From: Bacteroidales bacterium
GTDB taxonomy: Bacteria > Bacteroidota > Bacteroidia > Bacteroidales > Muribaculaceae
Direction: 5' to 3'
DNA length: 64,000 bases
Assembly (NCBI GenBank): GCA_019416285.1
Contig: DXXM01000012.1
Location: forward strand, 1-64,000
Position numbers and translations under genes: made by a program. Of this stretch, positions 1 to 8,776 are shown in pieces (the first letter of the stretch is position 1; every line of letters begins with the position of its first letter). The notes beneath the pieces were generated by a model that ran no database searches, was not told the DNA's origin, and saw only the letters and a program-made list of their open reading frames with translations.

Positions 1-6
1 AAAAGT

Positions 7-46
7 GTCCCAGTTACCTCCGGCGCACTGTCCCAGTTACCTCCGG
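7..46. repeat. Tandem direct repeat, possible IS21-type end remnant
   Basis: The 17-base unit GTCCCAGTTACCTCCGG occurs at 7-23 and again at 30-46, a period of 23. Multiple short direct repeats beginning TGTC near a terminus are a feature of IS21-family ends, but no istA/istB gene lies in the window. The orientation (TG at the left) would place the element body to the right, where the genes are ordinary. It may therefore be a truncated end. The repeat is certain; the IS assignment is inference. Confidence 0.4.
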
Positions 47-79
47 TTTCTCCAATGAGACCTCCAACATAAAACAGCG

Positions 80-109
80 TCGGCTACAACCTGAGTAAGT
101 TGTAGCCGA
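80..109 (-). terminator. Intrinsic terminator-like hairpin downstream of the FNT channel gene
   Basis: CGGCTACAAC (81-90) pairs perfectly with GTTGTAGCCG (99-108) around an 8-base loop, and the flanking T80/A109 pair extends the stem. Read on the minus strand it is followed by a GTTTTATG stretch. It lies about 90 bases beyond the stop of the minus-strand channel gene. Confidence 0.6.
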
Positions 110-196
110 TGTTGCTATATGTTGGTACTTCAACCTGTAGTTGAGTTAATGCTTACGCTTCTGTTGCTTTTGTGTATTCTGTTTCCGGAGGGAGAA

Positions 197-997
197 TCAG
201 TCTTTCTGTCTGATTTCGTGGAGGTAGGTGTAGACGGCGCCGACGAGGAGGGCGCCGCCGATGATGTTGCCGATGGTGGCGGGGATGAGGTTGCACCAGA
301 CGGCTTCCCATACGCCTACGTCGGCTCCCTCCATCATGCCGAGGGGTATGAAGAACATGTTGGCGATGGAGTGTTCGTAGCCGAGGGCCACGAAAGCCAT
401 GACGGGGAGCCAGCAGCCGAGGGCCTTTTCAAAAAACGTCTTTCCGGCGAGCGCGAGCCACACGGCGAGGCAGACGCACCAGTTGGCGCCTATGCCTTTT
501 ATAAGCACCGTGAGCCACGGCATCGAGACCTTGGCCTTGGCGATTGAGACGATGGCCGTGTGGTAGGGACCGGCGGCTGTAAGACCGCAGGCATATACCA
601 TTATATATGTAAAGAGGACGGCGCCTATGAAGTTGCCGAGATAGACGAGGGTCCAGTTGCGGATTACCGTGCCGAAGCCGTGGTTGCCGCGTGCCCAGGA
701 TGGAATGAGCAGGGCATTGTTGCCGGTGAAGAGCTCGGCGCCGAGGGTGACGACGAGTATGAGGCCGATGGGAAACATGCAGCCGCTCAGAAGTTTCTGC
801 AGGGAGGGGTTTGCGGCTGTGATTTCGGGAAAACCGTAGCCGACGATGAGTGAGAGTATGCCGCCGAAAGCTATGTAGGCGCCCGCAAGACATGAGGCGA
901 GCATCAGGCGTGGGAGACTGTTGACTGTCAGTGTGGCTTTTGCAGTGCCGGCGTTGACGGCAGCTTCGGTGATTTCGCGGGGTACTCTTATTTGCAT
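197..997 (-). CDS. Formate/nitrite transporter (FNT) family channel
   Basis: A 266-residue inner-membrane protein of usual FNT length (about 260-285) with six predicted hydrophobic segments. Family-typical stretches include FTGNN near residue 90, the LIKGIGANWCVCLAVW region near residue 165, and GYEHSIANMFFIPLG near residue 205. FNT channels move small monovalent anions such as formate, nitrite or hydrosulfide as pentamers. Substrate cannot be fixed from sequence. No pflB or nitrite-reductase gene is adjacent. It lies 34 bases downstream of a small membrane-protein gene on the same strand, which suggests co-transcription. A hairpin at 80-109 probably ends the transcript. Confidence 0.9.
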   Translation of the reverse strand: MQIRVPREITEAAVNAGTAKATLTVNSLPRLMLASCLAGAYIAFGGILSLIVGYGFPEITAANPSLQKLLSGCMFPIGLILVVTLGAELFTGNNALLIPSWARGNHGFGTVIRNWTLVYLGNFIGAVLFTYIMVYACGLTAAGPYHTAIVSIAKAKVSMPWLTVLIKGIGANWCVCLAVWLALAGKTFFEKALGCWLPVMAFVALGYEHSIANMFFIPLGMMEGADVGVWEAVWCNLIPATIGNIIGGALLVGAVYTYLHEIRQKD

Positions 998-1031
998 TGT
1001 CGGTTGATGATGGTTGGGGTGTCGCGGTTGG

Positions 1032-1232
1032 TTATCGGACCTTCTGCTCCCGCTGTCTCTCGCGCTTCTTGAGGAAGAGGTGGAGGAAAGCGATTATCAC
1101 GAGCGTCACGCCGATGACGCCGAAATAGTAGAGATAGTGGCCCTGCTGGAATTCAGGATAGCCTATGCAGCTCATGATTCCCAGATAGATGAGGAGAATT
1201 GCGGGGATGAGAGTGGAACGTCGAAGTTTCAT
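1032..1232 (-). CDS. Small two-helix membrane protein, unknown function
   Basis: Encodes 66 residues from the ATG at 1232 (MKLRRSTLIPAILLIYLG). The frame is open to an ATG at 1265, but the extra 11 residues (MHINLKLNLKT) look like leader sequence, so the internal start is preferred. There are two hydrophobic segments (about residues 8-23 and 36-55) joined by a short YPEFQQGHYLYY loop, then a very basic tail (KKRERQREQK). This pattern fits a small inner-membrane protein with cytoplasmic C terminus. It precedes the FNT channel gene on the same strand. No function is assigned. Confidence 0.6.
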   Translation of the reverse strand: MKLRRSTLIPAILLIYLGIMSCIGYPEFQQGHYLYYFGVIGVTLVIIAFLHLFLKKRERQREQKVR

Positions 1233-1371
1233 GGTTTTTAAGTTAAGCTTTAGGTTTATGTGCAAAGCGTGAAATGAGGTGAAGAAGATGCGTAGAGGGT
1301 GGCTTTCGGAGGCCTGGAGCGGGTGTCGGGAGAGAGTGCTGCGCTGAGGTGTGGTTGCGGCCGGAGAGGTG

Positions 1372-2022
1372 TTAGATAGTTGTGGCGGCGGTGTTGCCTG
1401 TCTCGTGCTGTATATATTCCGACTCTGCCGGGTCGAAACAGCCGGCCATAAGGTGCTGGTAGATTCTCAGGCAGGCCCAGGCGTCGATGGAGGCATATAT
1501 CATCTGCCCGGGACTGAGCTGGGATGCTTCCCAGTTGCTCAGGCGCTGACTCTTGGAGATACGGTCGTTGAAGATTATGCCGTAGATTTTCTGAAGGCTC
1601 GAATCGGCGATGTGGAAGGATTTCACGACGTTCTGCAGGTCGATGAAATTGGCCGGTTCGAAAGCGGCTATGCGGTGCAACACGTGGAAGTCGTCGCGGA
1701 GCGAGAGTCCCACTTTCACCACATCCTCCGACTCCATGAACTCCCGGAGTTCCTTGAAGAATCCGAGCTTGTTGAGACGGAAGAGGAAGGAGTGGTCGAT
1801 GGTTGAAATCTGTATGAGGGAGACGGTGTTGGTCTGTCCCTTGCGGAAGTTCGGCTTGGTCTCGGTGTCAAAACCCACCGCCTTGCAGGAGCGGAGATAG
1901 CGGAGGGCTTCCAAGGCATCGGGAATGGTCTCAAGCACCGTTATGGAGCCGGGAAATTCGACTGTCGGGAGGCCCGACAGCTGCTCCTTTGAGATTGAGA
2001 TGCTGAATGAGTTGATGTCCAT
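1372..2022 (-). CDS. 3'-5' exonuclease of the RNase D/DEDD superfamily
   Basis: Encodes about 216 residues. The DEDD exonuclease signature is visible: DTET near residue 46 (motif I), VGLSLRDDFHVL near residue 105 (motif II) and YASIDAWACLRIY near residue 185 (motif III, DEDDy type). There is no HRDC domain, so it resembles the stand-alone Bacteroidales 3'-5' exonucleases rather than full RNase D. The ATG at 2022 was chosen over the one at 2043 because a TAACTTTG -7 box lies at 2043-2050 and would put transcription start inside the longer frame. RNA or DNA specificity cannot be read from the sequence. Confidence 0.85.
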   Translation of the reverse strand: MDINSFSISISKEQLSGLPTVEFPGSITVLETIPDALEALRYLRSCKAVGFDTETKPNFRKGQTNTVSLIQISTIDHSFLFRLNKLGFFKELREFMESEDVVKVGLSLRDDFHVLHRIAAFEPANFIDLQNVVKSFHIADSSLQKIYGIIFNDRISKSQRLSNWEASQLSPGQMIYASIDAWACLRIYQHLMAGCFDPAESEYIQHETGNTAATTI

Positions 2023-2042
2023 TGGAATGAGCTTTTGAAACA

Positions 2043-2050
2043 CAAAGTTA
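2043..2050 (-). promoter_or_regulatory. Bacteroidota-type -7 promoter box for the exonuclease gene
   Basis: Minus-strand TAACTTTG matches the Bacteroidota -7 consensus TAnnTTTG. No convincing TTTG-type -33 box is seen 19-21 bases upstream. Confidence 0.5.
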
Positions 2051-2170
2051 CGGATTATTGTTGGATTTGCCTATATTTAGCCCGAAAATCAAACGGTAAT
2101 TGATAAATATTATCTTTATGTAAGGTTTCAGTTTATTATTAGTATATTCTAAATAAAGGATATATAAAGG

Positions 2171-2866
2171 TTAACCGAATATTGATTTCCAAAGATTACA
2201 GAACCACTCTATAATACGCTGCCAGATGGATTTATGTTGTGGAGATTGCGTATTCGAGTTATCATTATCTGTTTTATTGTTCTCTTTTAAATATGATGTT
2301 TTTATCAGATTGGTATTATTAATTAAATGTACAATCTCTCTGATAGAATCAAGTTGTTTCTGAGTACGAATTTCATCTAAATCAGGAGACAGATAAGTCG
2401 CTGTATCTACTCTCACATTACCATTTTCTATTATGATGCGAGTTAGATACGAATGATATGTCGGGGTAACTTTTCCTTCAGCATAGTATTCTCTACCAAG
2501 GTGTTTCAACACATCGACATCCCAATTAGAATATAAATTATAAGCGACTATATGTCTATGATATGGAGGTGTGCCATACTCATGTATTGTAAATATAGTA
2601 TCCGGATAAATGTTTAGATTTTGTTTATTATTCCAAATGAAAGTGCCTTCGCCTCCTCCATTTGCATACCAACTTGTTATATAAATAGTATCTTTTTCCC
2701 AATTAATTGGGAATTTATGAATCTGTTTATCGGATACAAGCATCCAACTGTCAAATCTTTCTTTCTGAATCCAATTACAATGAATCTTCAGGAGATCAAA
2801 AAGATTACGTTCTGCTAAGGAACATTGAGGTAAAAGAAGTAGGATGACAAAAAATAATAATTTCAT
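2171..2866 (-). CDS. Secreted hypothetical protein; candidate immunity/partner of the RHS protein
   Basis: Encodes 231 residues with a clear N-terminal signal peptide (MKLLFFVILLLLPQCSLAE). The mature part is rich in Tyr, Trp and Asn and has no recognised domain. It ends in an aromatic-rich segment (IWQRIIEWFCNLWKSIFG). A cysteine lies in the signal region (PQCS), so a lipoprotein is possible but the lipobox is poor. Its ATG overlaps the stop of the upstream RHS gene by four bases (ATGA), implying translational coupling. In polymorphic toxin loci the gene after the toxin tip often encodes immunity; an exported immunity protein would fit a toxin acting outside the cytoplasm. That role is inference only. 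It is AT-rich like the rest of the island. Confidence 0.6.
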   Translation of the reverse strand: MKLLFFVILLLLPQCSLAERNLFDLLKIHCNWIQKERFDSWMLVSDKQIHKFPINWEKDTIYITSWYANGGGEGTFIWNNKQNLNIYPDTIFTIHEYGTPPYHRHIVAYNLYSNWDVDVLKHLGREYYAEGKVTPTYHSYLTRIIIENGNVRVDTATYLSPDLDEIRTQKQLDSIREIVHLINNTNLIKTSYLKENNKTDNDNSNTQSPQHKSIWQRIIEWFCNLWKSIFG

Positions 2867-5800
2867 TTTAATATCATTTTAAGGTAAAGTAACATTGAAT
2901 AGTATTGTGTGGATGATGTGTTATATAAACCCGTTAAATCCGGTGTTGTGTTATCCATCATTGTTCCATAGGTATGCCGTAAAGGAAGATTATGTTCTCT
3001 TCTGATACAATTCTCAATATTTCCAGCAAAAATTTCAAAAGTTGGAATTTTAGTCCCGTCTGATTCAATATACCAAGTCGTTAAATTGGTTTGCGTTATA
3101 TCATAGAATTTATCAAATCCATGGCCTAGTTCATGTCCTAATCCTATATATGGAGGACGGGAACGATCTGAGTATGGTATTTTAAGACATGGTCCACCAT
3201 TAAAATCGTCAGGATTCCACTTTACAATATTATTTTTCATGTCATATAAATTACTTTTAGTCTTATCAGACTGACGAGTTATTTTTAGCTCGTTTTCAGA
3301 TTTGATAAGGCCGTTTATTAATAATTCTCCGACTTCACCTTTAGAAATTTCATTAAATGCAATTGTAAGAGCTGTCAATAGAGGGCTACTACCGATAAAT
3401 ATTCGATCATCAATTGTGTTAAAAAAACCGTAATCTCCATCTTCTATACGATATTCCCATTCTTCGCCATTTTCCCATGCAAAAATTTTATCTCCTGAAG
3501 GATCTATGAATTTTATGGGATTTCCAGCGCAGTAGGCGTATGGCGATAGCCATGGATACTGCTCGTTGAGGGAGTCCCATGATGAAAATGCAGGTATTGC
3601 AGACCGGTAGCGGCGTGCATTGAAGTCGTATTCGTTCAGTCCATCAATCAGTAGCCGCTCATTTCCGCTGAACAGAAACGGCACTCCATTATTCTCTCTC
3701 CATGGCTCTCCATAGGGGTAATAACTGTTTCCCTCCGTGATTTCCGGGACAGAATTTACTATTGCGATGTTATTCCCTTGATAATCGGTAATATAATAAT
3801 GAGGTTTGCCATTTTGGTCAAAATAACCGCCGGGGAAAGAAGTATAGACCAGAATTTTGTTCGGAATCCCTATCTCAGGGCCAATCTGATATTCTATCTG
3901 TCCGTCTCCCGCGTATCTTTTTGTAACAAATGGCTGTTTACCCTCTAAAGAGCCGGGCGTATAATATTCAGTGGCAAGATGATTGCCAAGACCATCCCAT
4001 ATATCACGTTGTTCATTCCCGTTGTCGAATATTATGCTGACAGGGTGCCCGTCGTTATCGTATTCGACAGAAGAAATACTTCGCGTCTCATCAGCACATA
4101 TACGTCCGGATGCGTCATAGTTTAATGACATATCGGATCTATTCTGTCCGACACCTGTAATTCCGTCAAAAGGAAGAGCTTCAGTTGTAGCACTTACAGA
4201 CTTTAACTGATTGCCGGAGTAGCTTAGATTCAGATTGTCAAGAAGCCCGAATGTCTCATTTCCCCCGGCTTTGTCAACAATGCCTTTACGTGTAAGTAAG
4301 ACTATGTTGCCACGGTCATCATAAGAATATGATGCAGAGAAATCAGAACCGGATGATCCTCCTGAATAATCGGCTGTAATCAACCGGTTATTATTGTCGT
4401 AAGTGTAATCGTACCGTCCGTCGGAGAACTGCCTGGCTGAGATATTGCCGTTATAGCAAGGATTAACTCCATCAGCATAGGACAAGGTCTCATATCGCTG
4501 TTTATTACCGGCTTTTGTCAGAGATGATTTGAGCCATCCATGAATATCATACGTGAAACTGCGTGTAGCCGCTCCAAGTTTAAGTTCTGATAGCTGTCCA
4601 AGTGAATTATATGCTGATGTGATGGTAGCTGTATTTCCTGCAGAGTTGTCACTCTGAGTAATAGTTCTCGTAGTCAATCTGCCGGTTTTATCGTAAGTGA
4701 AGTTAGATATAACTGTCGGCCAACCCTCTTCGGGATATACATATTCTGTTTTTACAGTCTGCCCGTCATAACCGTAAAATATATTGTGACGTCCTCGGTT
4801 GAATCCCGTAGAATAGCTCTGCATTAATAGCCCATCAGTATTATAGTGATAAGATTCAAACCCCTTCCCGGTGTATGTGCCTGTCTGAAGGCCAAGTGAT
4901 GAGGTGCTATGAATGTTGTAAGATGGAATTGCAGTTGGAGATTTCCATTTGAACTCATCGCTTAGAGAATTGTATGTCATAAACTGGTAATCATCATAAT
5001 ATTTTGCCCAAATGACTTCTGCTCCAACTGGAACTCCAGGCAAAAGATAGCCTGCGAATGTACCGGATGAACTGAGAGAGGCAGTACGACAGATGGAGGC
5101 GAAGGTGCCGGCTTGGGAATCCGTCGCCATGCAATCGAGTGCAATAACCTGACGGTCTGCATTGTCATAACCATAAAATCGCCACGCTCCTGAGGCATGA
5201 TGGGCACTTTGTTCCGCAACAAGACGATCAGCCGGATCGTATAGGAAACGAGCAGCTTTTACACCCGGGAGCTTTTTAGTAATCAACCGTCCTCGGGAAT
5301 CATAATCATACCAATAAGCAAGTTGTTTCATATCTGCATCAGTGCGATTATGTGTACCAGACAGACCGGGAGGAAGAATATAACGAAGATTGCCTGCATC
5401 ATCATAAACAAAGGCTGTAAGAAGCCCATTTTCCTTGCGTCCTACCGTCAGGCCACGAAAGTCGTTATATATTTCAATAATGACGCCATCTTCATCGACT
5501 GTCTTTTCGACAATAAGCCCTCCTTCTTGATAGTTGGATTCAAATGTGATTCCATTTTCGGTTATCTGATATCTCGGACAGGAAAAAGAGCCCTGGTGCT
5601 TATTGATATGATAATTAATTTCGGATGATTTAGACGCATTGTACCAGGCTTGTCCACTTCGGATAGATGATTGTAAGAGTTCGCGTTGAGATGCTTCATA
5701 ATTATAAGAAGTATAAGCATTGGTGTCACTATAATAATTTCCGACTGCGTTTTTTAAATTTTCAGTCGTTGGTGAAGATGTAGAAGAGGAAACAGGAGCC

Positions 5801-8754
5801 CACTCTTTGACGCGCCTTCCCATTATATCATATTCAGTAAGTAAAGCGGAATACGAATCATCGGGTTGTTGTTGTAGGAATATATTTAAAAGCCCAAGAC
5901 CGTTAAATATAGAAATTTCATCATAGAAGTTTGCTTCAGACGTATAACTTGAGGTTTTCAGATAGTTTTGGCCGTTTTGATTTATATTATAAGAATAGCT
6001 TTTTTGTTTCCTTGAATTCAATGAAGATTCAATGAGATATCCGGCATCATCATATTTAAATGTGTGTTTACTACCTGAGGGAGAGGTAAGAGATGAAACA
6101 CCTATTAGAGTCTCCCAAGTAGCCTTACTGACTAATAGCCCGGAAGCAACTGACATAGTAAGAGGATTTCCGTAACTGTCGCGTGTCCATTGCATTATAT
6201 TACCAGATGTGGATGTAAATTTCTTTAGCAGTCCTTTGGTATCGTATTCATAGATTCCGTTGTCCCATTTTATATCGTTATATTCCCGCCAAATGCGCTT
6301 AGGACGGAATGTCGATCCAAATTGTCCTATTTCACAGCTATATCCAAGCCTTGTATTCCCTTTTATTTCCTTTACCCCGGTGAGCATCCCGCAGATATTT
6401 CTGGCTTTCATTGCATTATTTACAACATTAGAATAAGTATCAGCATAGGTATATTCGGTTCGGATGCTGTCCGTATTATTTGATATAACCTTTGCAGACA
6501 AAAGATTTGTACCGGGAAGATATTCGTATTTTTCATGTGTGACAGTTTGCATATCGTTGTAATATGATGTAACCTTTTTCCCTACTAATTGCTCTATTTG
6601 TGGCTCTATAGTATATTCGATTCCATCATACCAATACATACTTTCTCCGTCAATCATCCGTTTTGCATCAAAAGGAGTTGTTGGATGATCGCCGATTTTA
6701 TATTGCCACTCCATAAGTCCAATAATGCGATATCTATTCGGCCCAAAATCAGGTGCATAAATAGAAGGGTACAAAAAAAGACAATTTCTCTTGACTGTAA
6801 AATTTTCAAATGATCCTAAACCACCATCATTTAGGGTATATAGATTCTCTATTTTTTGAATAGGAGAATACTTAGAACTAATCGATTTATATTCAATTTT
6901 ACATGTCTGAACGGGCCCATTAGAGAATATATCATAAATACACCACGGATATACTTCTCCCCATGCTCTCATAATCTGATTCATCGGACATAACTTCTCA
7001 AAGAAATATTCAGTTTTACCTTCCGAATCATATTCTGTAACCTGATCATACCAAATAGGATATCCACCATAATTACCTGTAAGATAATCTGAGGTTGAGT
7101 TAATGTAGAGGCATTGATCATAAGTTAGATATATTGTTCCTTTGTGATGCCTCACACATAGATGTGGTGTCTCTTTCAGAAAAGTATGTAATAGAGGAGC
7201 TGCTGTGATCTGTGCAAGTCCATTGCCTCCTACACCATAATTATATGTCCTTATACGTTCTGTTTCAGAATGAGAATTTTCTTTCATTTTTATAGTCTTA
7301 ACACGAAGGCCTCCACCTTCAGATAGTGGATCTGCGTTTGTAACATGACTGGCCATCCAATTGGGTGGAAGTTGTTCAGGAAATTTATGAGGTTCATACT
7401 CCCATTCTACGATACCACCAGTAGGATAAACAGCTTTAGTAAGTATATATGCCCTCATTTTCTGTGCATCAACACTTCTGTCGGCTCCCATAATTACTTC
7501 TCCATTATTGACGCCTTGTGTCATCTTTAGACTTGGAGGTAATCGGTTACTATTATTCTTTCCGTTATAAAATCCCCACCAATCAACCATATCTCCGCGA
7601 GAAAATGTCGTTGGATCATATTCGAATGTATAAGCTTCGGTATTCTGTATGTTGATTTTCGAAAGAATTTTCCCATCGTTTCCGTGTGATAAATTAGCAG
7701 AAAATACACATTTTTCATTATTATTCGTTACTATTATTGATTCAAGCATAAGAGGTGAGCCGTTATATGTACATTCTAGTTTCCCCCCAGGAAAGGATAT
7801 ACTTTTCAAATTATGAGTATTATAGTATGTATGTTGCTTTTTTAATTCTGTCTCCCAAGCACCATTGATATATGAGAATGACTGCAATCCAGTATTATAA
7901 AATACTGTTGTTGGCCCTTGAGTTTTAAATCCATGATAACCGTGCGTGGAAAGCTGCCAATCAATAGTAATTTTACTCCCGGATTGTAAAGTAATAGATG
8001 TAAGTAACCACTCTGTTCGCATATTCATATAATCTACGTATTCTCCTGAAGTCCCAAAATTGTAGATTATACCATTCGGATCTGTTACTTTTATATATGA
8101 CAATAATGAATCACACTCTATAATATATTCATCACAATTTACCCCTTTAAAAACGCCTTTATCGAGTATCAATGTAAGAGTTTTGTCTGAAAGGTACACA
8201 GTATAAATGTCATGTTCTGTATCATAGTAATCTGAATAGAACATCTTGGCAGTAACGTCTAATGTGGATAGACATCTATATCCGTGGTCATTATTCTCTT
8301 CAACAAACGTAGAACCTTGGTCTCCAACAAAATTGAAATATTCGTCGGGACGTCCTAATATCAGTCGTGAGATACGCATTGGTGGTGAGAGTATCCATCC
8401 ATAGCCAATTGGTTGTGGATCATCCTCTGGTTTTATTCCATTGGATCTATATTGTAATGAAAATGGCAATTTAAACCCCTCAACATCTATAGTGTACAAT
8501 GGCACAGTAAATTCGCAGGCACCTGTGACTATGGATGGCGTTGGCATCATTACTTGACGTATATTTCTTGCCCGAGGAGACATTGGCCATACATTTTGTT
8601 CAGGTACTGGTATTTCAGATGAAGTAATTTCTGCCATTAATACATTTAGTGAATCCGACTGACTCCCTTGTTCGGAAGTGGATGTAATTATATCTGCAAT
8701 TGCGTTAAATGCAGATATAAATGATATTATTAAAAAAAATGCACGGTGATTCAT
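2863..8754 (-). CDS. Giant RHS/YD-repeat protein with C-terminal metallopeptidase-like toxin tip
   Basis: Encodes 1963 residues with a signal peptide (MNHRAFFLIISFISAFNAIA). The N-terminal region resembles the Bacteroidota RHS leader module. The middle is a long series of YD repeats (YDDAGNLRYI, YDYDSRGRLITK, YDKTGRLTTR, YDNNNRLITADY). The RHS-associated core ends near residue 1752 with YPWLSPYAYCAGNPIKFIDP. The last 210 residues are variable sequence carrying HELGH at residues 1874-1878 (HExxH zinc site), then FEIFAGNIEN with a possible third ligand near residue 1907 and REHNLPLR. This pattern resembles NleD/M91-type metallopeptidases. RHS shells encapsulate toxins; the C-terminal tip is the likely effector. 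No T6SS VgrG or PAAR gene is near, and the signal peptide points to Sec export. Transcription continues into the overlapping gene at 2866. Confidence 0.9.
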   Translation of the reverse strand: MNHRAFFLIISFISAFNAIADIITSTSEQGSQSDSLNVLMAEITSSEIPVPEQNVWPMSPRARNIRQVMMPTPSIVTGACEFTVPLYTIDVEGFKLPFSLQYRSNGIKPEDDPQPIGYGWILSPPMRISRLILGRPDEYFNFVGDQGSTFVEENNDHGYRCLSTLDVTAKMFYSDYYDTEHDIYTVYLSDKTLTLILDKGVFKGVNCDEYIIECDSLLSYIKVTDPNGIIYNFGTSGEYVDYMNMRTEWLLTSITLQSGSKITIDWQLSTHGYHGFKTQGPTTVFYNTGLQSFSYINGAWETELKKQHTYYNTHNLKSISFPGGKLECTYNGSPLMLESIIVTNNNEKCVFSANLSHGNDGKILSKINIQNTEAYTFEYDPTTFSRGDMVDWWGFYNGKNNSNRLPPSLKMTQGVNNGEVIMGADRSVDAQKMRAYILTKAVYPTGGIVEWEYEPHKFPEQLPPNWMASHVTNADPLSEGGGLRVKTIKMKENSHSETERIRTYNYGVGGNGLAQITAAPLLHTFLKETPHLCVRHHKGTIYLTYDQCLYINSTSDYLTGNYGGYPIWYDQVTEYDSEGKTEYFFEKLCPMNQIMRAWGEVYPWCIYDIFSNGPVQTCKIEYKSISSKYSPIQKIENLYTLNDGGLGSFENFTVKRNCLFLYPSIYAPDFGPNRYRIIGLMEWQYKIGDHPTTPFDAKRMIDGESMYWYDGIEYTIEPQIEQLVGKKVTSYYNDMQTVTHEKYEYLPGTNLLSAKVISNNTDSIRTEYTYADTYSNVVNNAMKARNICGMLTGVKEIKGNTRLGYSCEIGQFGSTFRPKRIWREYNDIKWDNGIYEYDTKGLLKKFTSTSGNIMQWTRDSYGNPLTMSVASGLLVSKATWETLIGVSSLTSPSGSKHTFKYDDAGYLIESSLNSRKQKSYSYNINQNGQNYLKTSSYTSEANFYDEISIFNGLGLLNIFLQQQPDDSYSALLTEYDIMGRRVKEWAPVSSSTSSPTTENLKNAVGNYYSDTNAYTSYNYEASQRELLQSSIRSGQAWYNASKSSEINYHINKHQGSFSCPRYQITENGITFESNYQEGGLIVEKTVDEDGVIIEIYNDFRGLTVGRKENGLLTAFVYDDAGNLRYILPPGLSGTHNRTDADMKQLAYWYDYDSRGRLITKKLPGVKAARFLYDPADRLVAEQSAHHASGAWRFYGYDNADRQVIALDCMATDSQAGTFASICRTASLSSSGTFAGYLLPGVPVGAEVIWAKYYDDYQFMTYNSLSDEFKWKSPTAIPSYNIHSTSSLGLQTGTYTGKGFESYHYNTDGLLMQSYSTGFNRGRHNIFYGYDGQTVKTEYVYPEEGWPTVISNFTYDKTGRLTTRTITQSDNSAGNTATITSAYNSLGQLSELKLGAATRSFTYDIHGWLKSSLTKAGNKQRYETLSYADGVNPCYNGNISARQFSDGRYDYTYDNNNRLITADYSGGSSGSDFSASYSYDDRGNIVLLTRKGIVDKAGGNETFGLLDNLNLSYSGNQLKSVSATTEALPFDGITGVGQNRSDMSLNYDASGRICADETRSISSVEYDNDGHPVSIIFDNGNEQRDIWDGLGNHLATEYYTPGSLEGKQPFVTKRYAGDGQIEYQIGPEIGIPNKILVYTSFPGGYFDQNGKPHYYITDYQGNNIAIVNSVPEITEGNSYYPYGEPWRENNGVPFLFSGNERLLIDGLNEYDFNARRYRSAIPAFSSWDSLNEQYPWLSPYAYCAGNPIKFIDPSGDKIFAWENGEEWEYRIEDGDYGFFNTIDDRIFIGSSPLLTALTIAFNEISKGEVGELLINGLIKSENELKITRQSDKTKSNLYDMKNNIVKWNPDDFNGGPCLKIPYSDRSRPPYIGLGHELGHGFDKFYDITQTNLTTWYIESDGTKIPTFEIFAGNIENCIRREHNLPLRHTYGTMMDNTTPDLTGLYNTSSTQYYSMLLYLKMILK

Positions 8755-8776
8755 GAATGAAATTTAAGGCTATTAT

